Below, in pieces: positions 1 through 11,350 of a DNA stretch of 64,000 bases. How positions within the stretch are numbered: position 1 is the first letter of the stretch; each line of letters starts with the position of its first letter. Made by a program: the position numbers and the translations under genes. Source of the DNA: Paraconiothyrium sp. Pb-2020 (taxonomy: Eukaryota > Ascomycota > Dothideomycetes > Pleosporales > Didymosphaeriaceae); NCBI GenBank assembly GCA_022419385.1, contig JAJUBI010000004.1:62001-126000 (forward strand), written 5' to 3'. Under the pieces are notes generated by a model that did not search any database, was not told the origin of the DNA, and was given only the letters and a program-made list of their open reading frames with translations.

Positions 1-1024
1 CGGTTGGGATCATAGGAGGAGGACGGAAGATCAAGGGGGAACAGCTGTCGAAGATTAGCATGGCCTGCCGCATTGCCGTCGTGCCATTGCCATGCGCCGC
101 AAGGCTCGCAACCTCGCAGAAGGCGGTTAGGTGGTTACGTACGCCTGTGCACGGGGATGCCGGTAGCGAGGAGCAGCAGAGGACGGGTGCTCGACTTCGA
201 AATGGGCCGTTGGAACGAGTGGACGGCTGAAGGAGCGGTGCCTTTCAGCCTGCTGCTCGGGCTCGCGGTGCCGGAGGACAGAAACAAACGAGGACCGCAA
301 GCGCAACGCAACAACAGAAGACGACGAGCAAGCGGAGCTTCAAGAGCAATGGCAGGCCGGATATAGCGGCATGATGATAATTCGCGACGGGCACACGATT
401 GCACGCCGGCGTGCGCTGCGACAGGGGCCGGGAGCGCGCCAAGAGCGCCAAGCCGCGGTGTGCTTTTGCAGCCGCAGCCCTATCTTCCGCACGGCGACGG
501 CGCCGGACTGGATTGGCCCTCGCGCCGCCCGACAGCGTGCTGAGCGGCGACGGCTCTGCTGCTTTGGGGGCCAGCGGGCGAGGATGCGCGGCCGTGGCAC
601 GCGTGCGACGGGTCGATTCGACGCACGGCGGCTTGGCCTGGAGGAGCAGGGGCGGAGACCGGGCGGCCCTCGCTGCCATAGGCGGTCGGGCGTCGCGTGC
701 AGGCAGGGAGTTTGCCATGGAAGGCGCTGAAACACAAGCACCTAACCGTCATGATTGGAACCATGGTGAGCAAGTAAGCGTCAGGAGAACACCTTTCGTT
801 TACTCCTGCACTGGAATAGGGGCCCGTAAGCTGATACCGTGCACACGCTCCATGAGTGCTTACAGCACAACATCATCCTGCATGTTTCTTTGGCAGATAG
901 CTGGTCCAGTCACACGCCCGGCATGTCCCTTGTCCAAAAAACATCATGAACGAGTCGAGGACAGAGGGGAAAGTAGACTGGTCGTCCGAGGAGCACAACA
1001 ACAAGCAACCAAAAATACTGTCTA
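1..1024. other. No recognised gene (left edge)
   Basis: GC-rich sequence in roughly the first 720 bases, where overlapping open frames run on both strands. Their translations are dominated by Arg, Ala, Pro and Ser, and none resembles a known family or shows a plausible exon-intron pattern. This is what GC-rich non-coding DNA gives by chance. The stretch from about 740 to 1024 is less GC-rich and leads into the tRNA gene's terminator. An edge-truncated exon of a gene lying outside the window cannot be excluded. Confidence 0.4.
1011..1015 (-). terminator. Pol III T-run terminator of tRNA-Trp
   Basis: Five consecutive T residues on the minus strand, about 10 nt past the 3' end of the tRNA, the expected RNA polymerase III stop signal. 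Confidence 0.75.
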
Positions 1025-1110
1025 TGACCCACAGCCGATTCGAACGGCTAACCTTCAGGAGATCCCACTGGAGACTGGAATCTGACGCGCTACCGTTGCG
1101 CCAGTGGGCC
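1025..1110 (-). tRNA. tRNA-Trp (anticodon CCA) with intron
   Basis: Read on the minus strand, the 7-bp acceptor stem pairs positions 1104-1110 with 1026-1032, including one G-T pair. It is followed by TG, a D arm with GCGC/GCGC stem, an anticodon loop reading T-T-C-C-A-G, a five-base variable loop (AGGTT) and a T arm AGCCG-TTCGAAT-CGGCT. The discriminator base is A. Anticodon CCA gives tryptophan. The 86-nt length leaves about 14 nt for an intron just after the base following the anticodon, the usual place for nuclear tRNA introns. One anticodon-stem pair (A31-C39) is mismatched. The identity is well supported; the exact intron borders are inferred. Confidence 0.88.
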
Positions 1111-1413
1111 ATTATCATTGCGAAATGATAAAAAATATTTGCACATCGAACAATCTATAGTCTACTACTTTCCACAACAACGGTACTCAACGTTGCTTGT
1201 CTGTCTCGTGCTATCTGATTTTCTATGGTACGTGTGCGGGCCTCGGGAGGTGGGTGCAGTGTGGGTTAGCCTAGAAAATGGCATTCTAGCTCGTCTGGGC
1301 GTGGAGCGCTTCATTTGCTTCGTGTGCGCGCATTGTAATGAACGTAATCATAGGCTTGAGCTTCGTTGCAGCAAATGACACGTACATTTCCATCTCGCCC
1401 ACCATCTCCCCTT
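1111..1413. other. Spacer between tRNA-Trp and STT4 3' end
   Basis: About 300 nt with no coding pattern. It should hold the 3' UTR of the PI 4-kinase gene and the upstream flank of the tRNA gene, both on the minus strand. Confidence 0.5.
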
Positions 1414-4400
1414 CTAAAAGGGAATCCCGTTGGTGACTAATTGGAACTGATCGTACACACCCGTGCTCTTGCTGCTCGCGCTCCGCCGAATCAGCTCACG
1501 CATATAGTCCGCCGCCTCCCTCTCGCTTTTCTCCAGCACGAACCGCTCTCTAAAATGCTGGATTGTCTGTGGGACAAAGCACGGTAAACCGCTGTCCAAC
1601 ATTACCTCCACAATCTGGCATAGATGGTCGCAGTGCTGCCTGCTTGCCAAGAAGGCCTTGATGGTGAGCTCCTCAAACCAACGGAACGGTTGCGACGTCT
1701 GGCTGCCGCCCATGACGGCGATCATCTCGCCCGTCAGCTTAAACGGCGCGCGCTCGAACTTGACCCCGCCGGGCGCGATGTCGAAGCAGAAGCCGAAGTC
1801 AATGTGGATGATGTGACCGGCGTCATCGATCATGATGTTGCCGTTGTGGCGATCTTTGAACTGCAGCAAGAAGGAAATGACGCTGTACGCAGCCATGCTC
1901 TTCACGAAGTTGCTACGCGCTTCCTGGAAGCGGATCGAGTCTTCGTTGCCATATTTACTGACAAAATAATCGTCCAGACGATTGACAGCTTCACGACCGA
2001 GCATATCGCGCGAGATAGAGTTGGGGAGCACGTCGATAACACCGCAGCCGGGCGCCGTGGCAGTGACACGATATGGGAACACCCAGACGTCAAGGCCAAC
2101 GTTGTTGAAGATACCACGGAAAGCCGCAATCATCTGCAGCGCTAAAACGTCTTGTCTGCAGTCGTCGCCGACCTTAAAAATAGCCGACTGCCAGACCTCG
2201 TAGGAATTTTGTTTCGAAGACGACGCACTGCTGGCGAGGCCGTTGCCGTCGTCCACTTCCAATCCAACTGTCTTAGACTTGCGTATGCGGAAGGTGGCCA
2301 TGAAAGGCGTCTTTGCATGGGATTGCAAAGGCTTTCCGGATTGGCGGTCGATGCCGACCACAACACCATCTGGGTTACTGGGCAAATAGACGCCTACATC
2401 GACCTGGATCTTGCGTAGCTCTTCCTCGATCATCTGTTTCTTCTCCTCTTTAGGTCTGTCCAAGATTGTCCGTAGCGTGCCCGATATTCCAGTGACTTTG
2501 CCAAAGAATTCAAATTCCCGCTCGTAGAATTCTCGGTCAGCCTCGCTGAAGCTGGACTCCAGGCTAGCCATGACTTTGTCGAGGGTGGGTTTCACGGGAT
2601 CAGGCTAAATTCTGTCAACTCAAGCATATCGATTGTAGAGCATGAACATACTATTTGAGACTGTTCGTCCTTGTACGCGTTCGCCTTAATGTTCCAGATG
2701 ATTTGATGAGCGAATAATTGGGAGAACTTTGCCGTTTCGATGATATATCTTTCAACGTAGCCGAGAACATCGTAACGGAGTGTCTGTACGATCTGTGAGA
2801 CGTAGAAGAACGTAACATCGACGGAGTGGCTTTCAAGTGCCCTCATAGCATATTGAATGATGAAAGGGTGATTGCCGTATGCCGGAAGGAAGTACGTGAC
2901 TGCGCTGATGGGATTTAGGGATGCCCAGTACATGAGATACTGAGAGTGGTGAGCCTGGTGAAAGCACAGCTTCGTTACATTTACATACCTTGAGTTGGAA
3001 GGTGACGTCGTTCGGCAGTTGTCTACCCAGGAGGATTTCGATGGCATCGGGCTCACCGAGAACTCGCTGAGGAAAGTTGAGAACTTGGAAACGCACTTCC
3101 GCCTCCAGGCGCTGGTTTTGGAAACGCTTGGGAAGGTGTACAGCAATACAAGGATTCTCATCCCACGCTGTTCTGAGGTGCGCCGCGACGGCAGCCTGGC
3201 ACGCGGTGAGACACAGTCATCTTGGTATTCATGATTGCTTACCTCTGCAAGTGTCTTACTATGCTGCCCGGAAGTGAAGTGGTGCTTCTTCCCGTAATCG
3301 AGCGGAAATAGCCACACCATCAGTCGAGTCTGCTCATTGGAAATCAAAAGCGACAGCAAATCTTGCTTGGCTTTCAACGATTTCAGGGAACCTTCGGTGA
3401 TAGCGCCTGTTCTTCCGACAACTTCCAGGTAAGCTTGAACATCAGCCAGAACGTGTGTCTCAGCCTTGATCTGAAGACGATTTCCGCCGAATGACCACCT
3501 GCTCCGTTAGTCGATAATGTTGCGAGGGGTTGCGAGGTCTTACTCTGGTGCCTTTGCGAACCATGCTAAACCTGCGCTCAAGATGCGGTCCTTCAAACGC
3601 CACTTAATGGCAGAAGAGAGAGTTGTGCAATGGCGTACAATGCGTAGGCCAAGGAGAACTACATGAAAATATGCTTCCCTCGCAAGCGGCTGGGCACATC
3701 CGGAACTGAGTGCATCGAGTGTGACGTGCATCAGCCTGCTGTAGACCAGTTCTATGTCTGGGTTTCCGAGACGTGTAGCGTTGAAATGGCTGGAAAGGAA
3801 TTGCAGAAGTCGGTAATGAGGAGCAATGACGTTGTATATATGTTGTTGTCGTTTCGCGAGATATGGCTTGTCTGTCGGAGCAAACTCCTGCTTACCGTAG
3901 AAGGGGTCGGGATGCCTTGAACATATTAACACAGTAAACCAAGGAGAGTATAGGGTACACTGACTTTAAGGAACGACTAAAGATGCCCTTTTGCTTGTTG
4001 ACTGTGTTTTCCCAACATTCTGCAATAGACATGAGGATGCGGGACTCCATTCGAGGATTCTCCTTGATTACACTCATCCAGAGGGATATGCCAAGCTTTA
4101 TCGACTGTTTGGTGAAGACGGCGAAGGGGATGCCGACTAGATGATGCACAATAGGAGCTTGGTCCGACTTGACACGACAAAGAAGTCCAGAGGCTCGTCG
4201 AAGGATATCTCGAAGTTCAGCGATAGTTACGTGATTGTTATTCAATGTCCGACTTTCGAGGTCCTTCAGTAAGTTGGTAGCATCGTCAATCCTACGGCGG
4301 AAGGCAGACTGCGCGTGGCCAGATCCGTCAAGTCGTAGCCATTCATCATCCTGCTCGTTTTGTCCGTCGACGAATTTATACTCCTGCCGTGTAGTGTATT

Positions 4401-7400
4401 GCGCAATGAAGTCCGATGCAGTGTTGATGTTTATGCCTTGTCGCTCGATAGCACCTAAACGTTGGTCGGTAGTTGGTATCACCGAACCCATCTCCAAAGC
4501 AAAAGAGCGACCAAGTGAGATGTGACCATAAGCGCCTTCGTCGTCATACTCAGAAAGGTAGGTCTGAAGTAGCCCTTTGATGTCAAGCGGAGCAATGTCC
4601 AGAACTCCTTTGACCCATGCCACGGCACGCTTGTGGAGGCTGTTCAAAGTCTCCCTTCGAAAGTTATAGTCATCTGAAAGCTCTACAACAATGTTGGATT
4701 TCTCCGACGCAAAGGTGGACGTCCATCCGTACTCGTCGGTCTCGCCTTCCAAGCAGCTGGACCACATGATCGATAGGAGCTCTAACAGAGCGAACAAGGC
4801 GCTCTTCTGGCATAGTGTAGAGGGCACATCTCGAATGATGATGTCTGCGCATGTGAAAGCCGCCTGCTGGACTCTTGCGATTCGATGACAGCACCCAGAG
4901 AAAATGGTTGAAAGTTGTTGTGCCAAGTATGGCGTCGAGAATGAGTGTAGCTTTCCGGACAGCGTTTTTGCCACATACGTGCGGGTGGCAGCGGCCGCTA
5001 TAGCGAGCATACAATTGCCTACACCTCCGCTACGCAGTTTCGGGTCGAGGAAATAAGCGAGCGCTTTTGTGCAGTCACCAGCACTGGCTCGTAGATCTTC
5101 AACCAGATAGGCAGTGTTCAAGAAAACAGCTTCCGAGTAACTCAACGATCTGACATCTGCCTCACACGAAGGCAACAACTTCGCGAGACGTCTCTTCTGC
5201 TCGACGACATGTTCGGGGGATTTGCCCCGTCGCAAGACCGTATTCAATTCAATGTCACTCTCAGCCAGTGAAGCTCGTTCCTCCGTAATCAAGGATCGAC
5301 TGAAACGTGCTAAAGTTCTAAGCTCATCAACATGTTCTTGGGCCAGACTGGACGTGAGGTCGAAGCCGTGTATCACGATGTTGAACCAAGCATCTCTCTG
5401 AAGACTGAGAACATGGTCGTCTAGTTGTGATGGGTCTGTGCGTCCAGCATTTCGCGAGAGCAATAGAGCCAAAGGCGGAAGTAGTTGAGCAATCTCCTGC
5501 GCAGCCAACTCTGTGTCTCGGACCTGACGATGATGTGTTTCTGGTGAGTCACCTTTGCTTACAATAGTGTCAAGGAGGTGCGTGAGATACAGCTCGAAAG
5601 CATCCGACTCGGCGTCAGTCTCTCGAGAAAGATGTAGTCGCGCATGTTTGATCTAGATAAGAGTCAGTACAGTCATAGTCAGCCCTAAGTATGGATATTT
5701 ACCGCTTCAAGAGTGAAACGATCATCTTTGAGTAAAGCATCATGGCATAATTTGGAGTACAGCTTAAGGAGTGACCGAAACTCGCCAGGACCGCTTTGCG
5801 TTCCAAGAAGCGCAGAATCAGTGACGATTTTGGCATCCACTACCTTACTGATCCATCCCACTTTTTGCACGAGCATGGATAGCGCTAGTGCAGTGATTTT
5901 TTCGTCCTTGCTTTGTCTTGCTATGGAAACGATTGTTTCTATCACGGTCACATGTACGTGATTCGGCGCCTCAATGTCACTCGGCGTCAAAGAGATGGCG
6001 CTACCCTCGTGATGATGACTGTACGGACCAGTAGCTCGCGAGGTTTTCCCATTGCCATTCGTCAAAGTCGTGGCGGTGGAATTACGGTCACCCACTGGGC
6101 CGGTACTAATTACGTTGCCAAGGCTATACAAAGTGGTGATCACTGCGTCTTGTGGGAGGAGACTTAGAACAGAAGCAAGTGACTCGGCAGCTATCGATGC
6201 AGTCTCCTGATCGAAACCGCCCTGGACGATGAAACGCGGAAGAGAGCGTGCGAGGCCCGATGCAATGACTGGCGAGAGCTTGGCTAGGATAGCCATCGAC
6301 TTGAGTACTGTGGAAGCCAGATTAAGATCTGCCGCTTGGGCGGGGTCATTCAGAGCGTTATCGAGCCATGATAAGAGTAGGTCAGAGTCGGCAATGTCCT
6401 CATCGTAAACTGCGCAGCACACGCACGTTGTGATGACCTTTGCCTTAACTGCAGAAGCTTGACGTTGCTGCCAGGCAGATCCGACGCGTTTAAGATAGTC
6501 AAGATCGTTGTCTAAGCGATCCATTTCCTCAACAGCAATGCGCGTTAGGCCTTCAGCGAGAGCATCAGTTGCAGCATCCCGTAATACGTTGCTGCTATTA
6601 TGTGGGATTCGAAGCCCAGCTAGAACATCGGTGTCAGGCTCGCGATGTGGGTCTTGAACAAGTCCTGAAGCACATGCGACGATGACCTTGAGGAAAGAAT
6701 CATGGAGAACCATGGCACCCAAAGGTCGTCCAATGGCGGCATAGTGTTTTGCGAACTGTTTCCAGTATCTTAGACCGTGCTGATGAGAGCGCGCATTCCT
6801 CACGATTGACAGAGCCGTCTCGAAAGCGATCAGAAACTTTTCAGACAGTGCCGTTTGGACATCTTCAACGAATCGTAGCTGGTCGGACGCGCTCCAGAAA
6901 GTAGGATATTTGGCAGCTGCATTCAAGAAGCCCAAGAGCGACATGCTCTGCGTCATGACGCGTCCGAGCTCGCCTTCGGCTGCAAAGTCGACCTGATCAT
7001 CGTGGTCGAACTGGTCCGACGATGACTGAATAGCGGCGGTTGACCAACCCTTCACGTACTGGCTGACGGTGTCGAGAACGCGCGGTCGCAAAAGGTCGTG
7101 CCGTGCCCCCAACGCGAGGATGGCGGAGGTGAGGTTCTGGGTAAGGACCTCGTAGGGTGAAGGGTCAATGTCGCGTAGCTGAGGAGAGGGCGCCAATCTC
7201 TGGGCGAAGGACTCGGGCAAGTATGGCGCCAGGCGCTTCAGTAGCTGGTCTGCGACGGCGGGAGATTCTACGAAGGGGGCAGCTTTGCAAAGAGCGAGTA
7301 TGGCCTCGAGCTCTGGTAGTTTCTGCCATGTATCAGAGCTGTTGGTACTACCTGTCAGGCACTGCTAGCCCACGCACCATGTACACGTTGGTCACGTCCG

Positions 7401-7619
7401 CGGTGGGCGCGGCGCTCTCCTTGGAAATGCCATTGGGCGCCAGCGAACCGCTCGGGCATCGTTTGTACAGTCTCTGTAGGTCGGGATCGGGGCCTGCGGA
7501 TGGCAGAGCCTGCGCAGACAACTTTGCGAGCTTCTCGAGGGCATTCCTACGGATGGGGCGCCTGGTGGGCGACGTCAGCTACACTGCCCATACATTGAGC
7601 CTAGAAGAACGCACGTCAT
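1414..7619 (-). CDS. stt4: Phosphatidylinositol 4-kinase, STT4/PI4K-alpha type
   Basis: Makes PI4P at the plasma membrane, feeding PI(4,5)P2, actin and cell-wall signalling. Nine exons: 7619-7615, 7546-7378, 7322-5703, 5652-3965, 3915-3544, 3498-3243, 3195-2989, 2939-2652, 2604-1414. They total about 1931 aa, normal for STT4. The last exon carries the whole kinase core: GDDCRQD, then DRHNGN near residue 1786 and the DFG near 1804. The preceding exons encode the lipid-kinase helical domain, with the family-typical stretch around NHPFIIQYAMRALESHSVD. The large N-terminal half is alpha-helical and less conserved. The first exon (ATGAC only) is the least certain part. It was chosen because a TAG blocks the frame at 7579-7581 and because ATGAC joins in phase to NALEKLAKLSAQAL. 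Transcribed divergently from proteasome alpha-7. Confidence 0.95.
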
Positions 7620-8307
7620 GTCGTCGAGGGCTGGAGCTGATAGCACAAGTAGTGCTCGGGTCTGCTTGCTCTGCGCACGATATGCGAGGAGCGCGACGTT
7701 GCGCTTGCTCTGGTGACGAAATGTTGTAGCTACAGCCGGTGTGGCGGCGCATGTGGCGCAGGCCGCCGCCACTACTGCAGTGGTGGAATCCGTCGCCGCA
7801 ATGCACTCGCTCAGCAACCACGCAGAAGTTGGGGCTGTAGACGAGCAAATTCTTAACTGACTGCAGCAATGTGCAACGCCACTGTGCCACTGCACACGGT
7901 GGAGGATACCGTTGACAGTTGATTCCTGTCGACGCATACTGCAGATCAACGATACTGACTAGGGTGCAGTTGCACAGAAGGTCAGCAATATATGGCATGG
8001 ATCTAGGCACATCCCGTCCGTAAGGGCAAGCAGCCTATCTCCAAGGGGCCCATACACAGTAGCGCTGCGTAGCTGTGGAGGCAGATACTTCGTACAATGA
8101 TGAGACGAGACGTGCCAAGACCATCCCGCGCTTTACCCGAACAAGAAAGCAAGCTCCAACGCGCAACTCGCAACTGCCTGCTAGACGACGGCGAACTCCA
8201 TCCACCCCGTAGACTGTGAACGCCGCCTCTCCACCCTACTGTGACCTATTCGAGACGCCCAGCCCACTCCCGACACCTACACCCTACGGCCTCCTCTTGC
8301 GACAAAC
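7620..8307. promoter_or_regulatory. Divergent promoter region, STT4 / proteasome alpha-7
   Basis: 688 nt between two head-to-head genes. It must contain both promoters and 5' UTRs. No TATA box stands out. Short open frames here have no family resemblance. Confidence 0.5.
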
Positions 8308-9383
8308 ATGGTGAGCCCCGCCGCTCTGCTGCTCCGCGCTTTCTGTTAACAGCTCCGACAGACGTCCATAGGTACAGGTTACGACCTGTCCAACTCTGTC
8401 TTCTCGCCCGATGGCCGCAACTTTCAGGTACGGCCGCGGCTACTTCTCAAGCGTCCCTCATCTGCTCACAATTCTAGGTCGAGTACGCAGTCAAGGCGGT
8501 GGAGAACGGTGGAACAGCTATCGGTATACGGTGCAAAGACGGCATAGTGCTGGCTCTGGAGAAGCTTGTCACGAGCAAGTTGTTGAAGTCAGGCGCGAAC
8601 AAGCGGATAGCCACAATTGACCGGAACATGGGCATCGTAAGCTATAGCCACCCATTGGGGTAGCACACAATGACCTAATAGTACAAACCAGGTCTCCTCA
8701 GGTCTTCTTCCCGACGGTCGTCACTTCGTCTCCCGGGCACGCGATGAGGCGTCTTCCTGGCGCAATCTTTACAAGGCTCCCATCCCAACATCCTCGCTCG
8801 CAGATCGCATGGGAAGCTACGTCCAAGCATACACACTCTACTCTAGTGTGCGACCCTTTGGCGTGACCGCTATTATAGGAGGTTGGGACTCAGAGGCGGA
8901 GTTGCCCGTAGATGGCCAGGTCGGATCAGGACCAAGTGTTGGCTCTGGAGGCAAGAAGGACGGAGCAAAGCACGGCGGTCCATACCTATACATGATTGAA
9001 CCGAGCGGACTCTACTGGGTGAGGCGGACACGACAACACCATGGAATCAGCTAGGCTAACAGACCCAGGGCTACTATGGCGCAGCTACGGGCAAAGGGCG
9101 ACAAATCGCGAAGTCCGAGCTCGAGAAGCTGAACCTTTCTGAAGGTGAGCTTACGCTTGAGGAAGGAGTCAAGGAGGCTGCGCGCATCATCTATATTGCA
9201 CATGACGACAACAAGGATAAGGAATTTGAGCTGGAAATGACTTGGATAAGCTCTACAACCGGTCCAACCAAGGGCAGGCATGAAGAGGTACCGAAGGAGT
9301 TGAGGGAGGAGGCCGAGCGATTGGCGAAGAAGGCATTGGAGGGTGACGATGAAGATGAGGAAGAAGAGAAGATGCAGGAATAG
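8308..9383 (+). CDS. pre10: 20S proteasome subunit alpha-7 (PRE10/PSMA3)
   Basis: Structural alpha-ring subunit of the 20S core particle; it helps gate substrate entry and has no catalytic site. Exons 8308-8310 (ATG only), 8362-8427, 8478-8636, 8692-9018 and 9069-9383 give 289 aa. The start TSIGTGYDLSNSVFSPDGR followed by QVEYA is the alpha-subunit signature and matches yeast Pre10 closely. SVRPFGV and GYYGAATGKGRQ are also diagnostic. About 30 residues (143-173, Gly/Ser/Lys-rich) are inserted between GGWDSE and the YLYMIEP strand, absent in yeast. The C terminus ends in the acidic tail typical of alpha-7. Introns are 50-55 nt. The start codon stands alone in its exon because translation conserved with yeast begins at the second codon, right after the intron. 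Confidence 0.97.
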
Positions 9384-9686
9384 GCCAATAGTCTGCGCCC
9401 TACCATCCTGCAGCGACATATCCGTCCAGTCCACGGGTATGGTGTTCTCACGTGATGACGGAGATATGAAAGCAAACAACAACCAATAGATTGTCTGCAT
9501 ATGCAGCGACCGACATTTAATGACCGCGTGAATGGAATATCTTTTCGAGCGAAAGCACCAAGATGACGTCGTGCGTGATGGGCAGGTAATTTTACCCCAC
9601 TAAGCGTACTGTTCCGAAACATACATTTGTGCTTTCGTGTCGACCTAGCCAGTCAGTAATTCTCCGCACTTTCTACCCTTTCCACA
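9384..9686. other. Spacer, alpha-7 3' end to PGAM-family gene
   Basis: 303 nt with no coding pattern. It holds the 3' UTR of the proteasome gene and the short promoter of the next gene on the same strand. Confidence 0.5.
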
Positions 9687-10648
9687 ATGCCTCCGACTTT
9701 ATTGCTCATTCGCCACGCACAGGCTTTGCACAATGTGGCGAGCGACTGGTCCATCCATGATCCACCACTATCCAAGCTCGGCGAACAGCAATGCAAAGAG
9801 CTGCAGGAAAGCCTCAAGAACAGCGATATTGGTGCTCGGGTCGAGCTGATCGTTGTCAGTTCAATGAGGCGGACATTGCAGACTGCTACCATAGGGTTGG
9901 AGTGGCTGATCAAGGAGAGGGGGATAAAGGTGCTACCGGATGCTGGTTGGCAAGGTAAGTTTATCATCATCCCGAGGTGAGCTTCACCATATACAAGCCC
10001 TGGGGCCTTCAGATAGCGGGTTGAAGGCTCATACTCTACGTACATCCTCCCATAGTGCAGCTCTATGTGGCTCGACACTCTGGCTGGCTTGTCCAATGCC
10101 TCCGAGCACATGGCGCCTCTTGTGCCGACAATACTAACGACACAGAAAATTGCGATAAGCCTTGCGATACAGGCTCGCCCATCAGAATCATGGCGGAAGA
10201 ATTTCCCGACTTCGATTTCTCAAAAGTCGATCCGCTATATCCCGACAAGACAACGAATCTCTCCTCGAACCCCTATGCTTTCACTCGCAAAGCCATACTT
10301 GCTCGCGGCCAAGCCTGTTTGCAGTCACTCTATTCGAGGCCTGAGAAAGTCATCGCGGTGGTGTCACACTCTGGCTTCTTACGCGCAGCTGTCTGTAATA
10401 GACGCTTTTTCAACGCGGACTGGCGGATCTTCGACTACCATGACGAGAGAATGCAGAAGAGCCGAGAGATGGGCGAAGGTTTGAACGGGCAAGGGATGTA
10501 TCTACTGAAAGAGTGGAAAGAGACGGAAGAAAAGGGCGGTGGTATGGGAAGAAGCGACGTGGGAATATTTGGGCCCAGTAGTGCAGATTTTCCATTAGAA
10601 GTAGAAGAGGAGGAGACGACAGAAGTCCCGGCGCAACTGGAGGTGTGA
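9687..10648 (+). CDS. Phosphoglycerate mutase-family (histidine phosphatase) protein
   Basis: Two exons, 9687-9954 and 10146-10648, giving 256 aa. The N-terminal LLIRHAQALHN holds the phospho-accepting His (residue 10) of the histidine phosphatase superfamily. SSMRRTLQTA is the second conserved Arg motif, and VVSHSGFLRA carries the second catalytic His. The join W-Q-E-N-C-D-K-P-C-D-T-G matches this fungal subfamily (PMU1-like). The substrate is unknown; many relatives are small-molecule phosphatases, not glycolytic mutases. The C-terminal 40 or so residues are Glu-rich and probably disordered. The intron is 191 nt, longer than most here, with a branch site and acceptor (ctaacgacacag) at its end. 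No targeting signal is visible. Confidence 0.85.
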
Positions 10649-11350
10649 AACTGCTAATCACGTGAGGTCCCTGAAGCCCTGGGCAGACACTCAGAAAATG
10701 CATCCTCACGCGGCTTATTAGAACTGGACTATAGACGCACTTTACAAGCCCGAAGCTGACAGCGCTACTGACCTATAAATCCTTGTAACTTTTATTTCGC
10801 TTTGTGCGCAACGTTTGTGTACGCCTCGGGTTTCCCTCGCGCTGTTTTCCTCTACAACCCTTTACTTGAAGCAAGCGGCACTCGCGAATAGCCCGTAATC
10901 TTGTCATTTATCTTCACCACCCTGGGCCTCTGGACAAGTCGATAGGATCGCTCGGGAACAGCGTTTCCAGATTAGTCTCTTGTTGAATCCTTTCCAGCGC
11001 CATACACTAACTTCTTGTGGTAAAATTGACTCGGCTGGCGTCGTCTAGCACCTAACGCAGGGCCTATAGCTTCACGCATACAGGGGCCGTCAATATGTAC
11101 GATGGAGGAGCCCGAGATTGGCTAACGAGATCGGGCTGGAATCCACGGCATGGACCTTTAAGCGTGGTCGCGAAATAGCCCCCATCGTTGATTCCATTTC
11201 GCCCTAGGAGGCTCAAGTGCCTACTTGAAGGCTTGCCCCTCCCTCGTACCCGCGGACCTTGGCCTCCTTCCTATTTCCGTCTTGCTTTCCATCCTGTGGT
11301 CTGCCTTGCGCCTGTCTGGTGTTGCGGCTGTGCGTACAGACACAGTACAG
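10649..11350. promoter_or_regulatory. Spacer and upstream region of Cys-rich membrane protein gene
   Basis: About 700 nt. It contains the PGAM gene's 3' UTR and the promoter/5' UTR of the following gene. An in-frame ATG lies at 11225, upstream of the start I chose, but its leader peptide does not look conserved. No other structure recognised. Confidence 0.45.

Noticed and set aside
135..1085. Overlapping open frames on both strands at the left edge (up to 228 codons)
   Set aside because: GC-rich sequence gives long frames in all phases; the translations are low-complexity Arg/Ala/Pro, and the longest runs through the tRNA gene.
5511..5562. 52-nt intron in STT4 ending at the downstream ACACAG
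   Set aside because: It would shift the frame; the conserved LAAQEIAQLLPPL follows only if the segment is read through or if 39 nt are removed.
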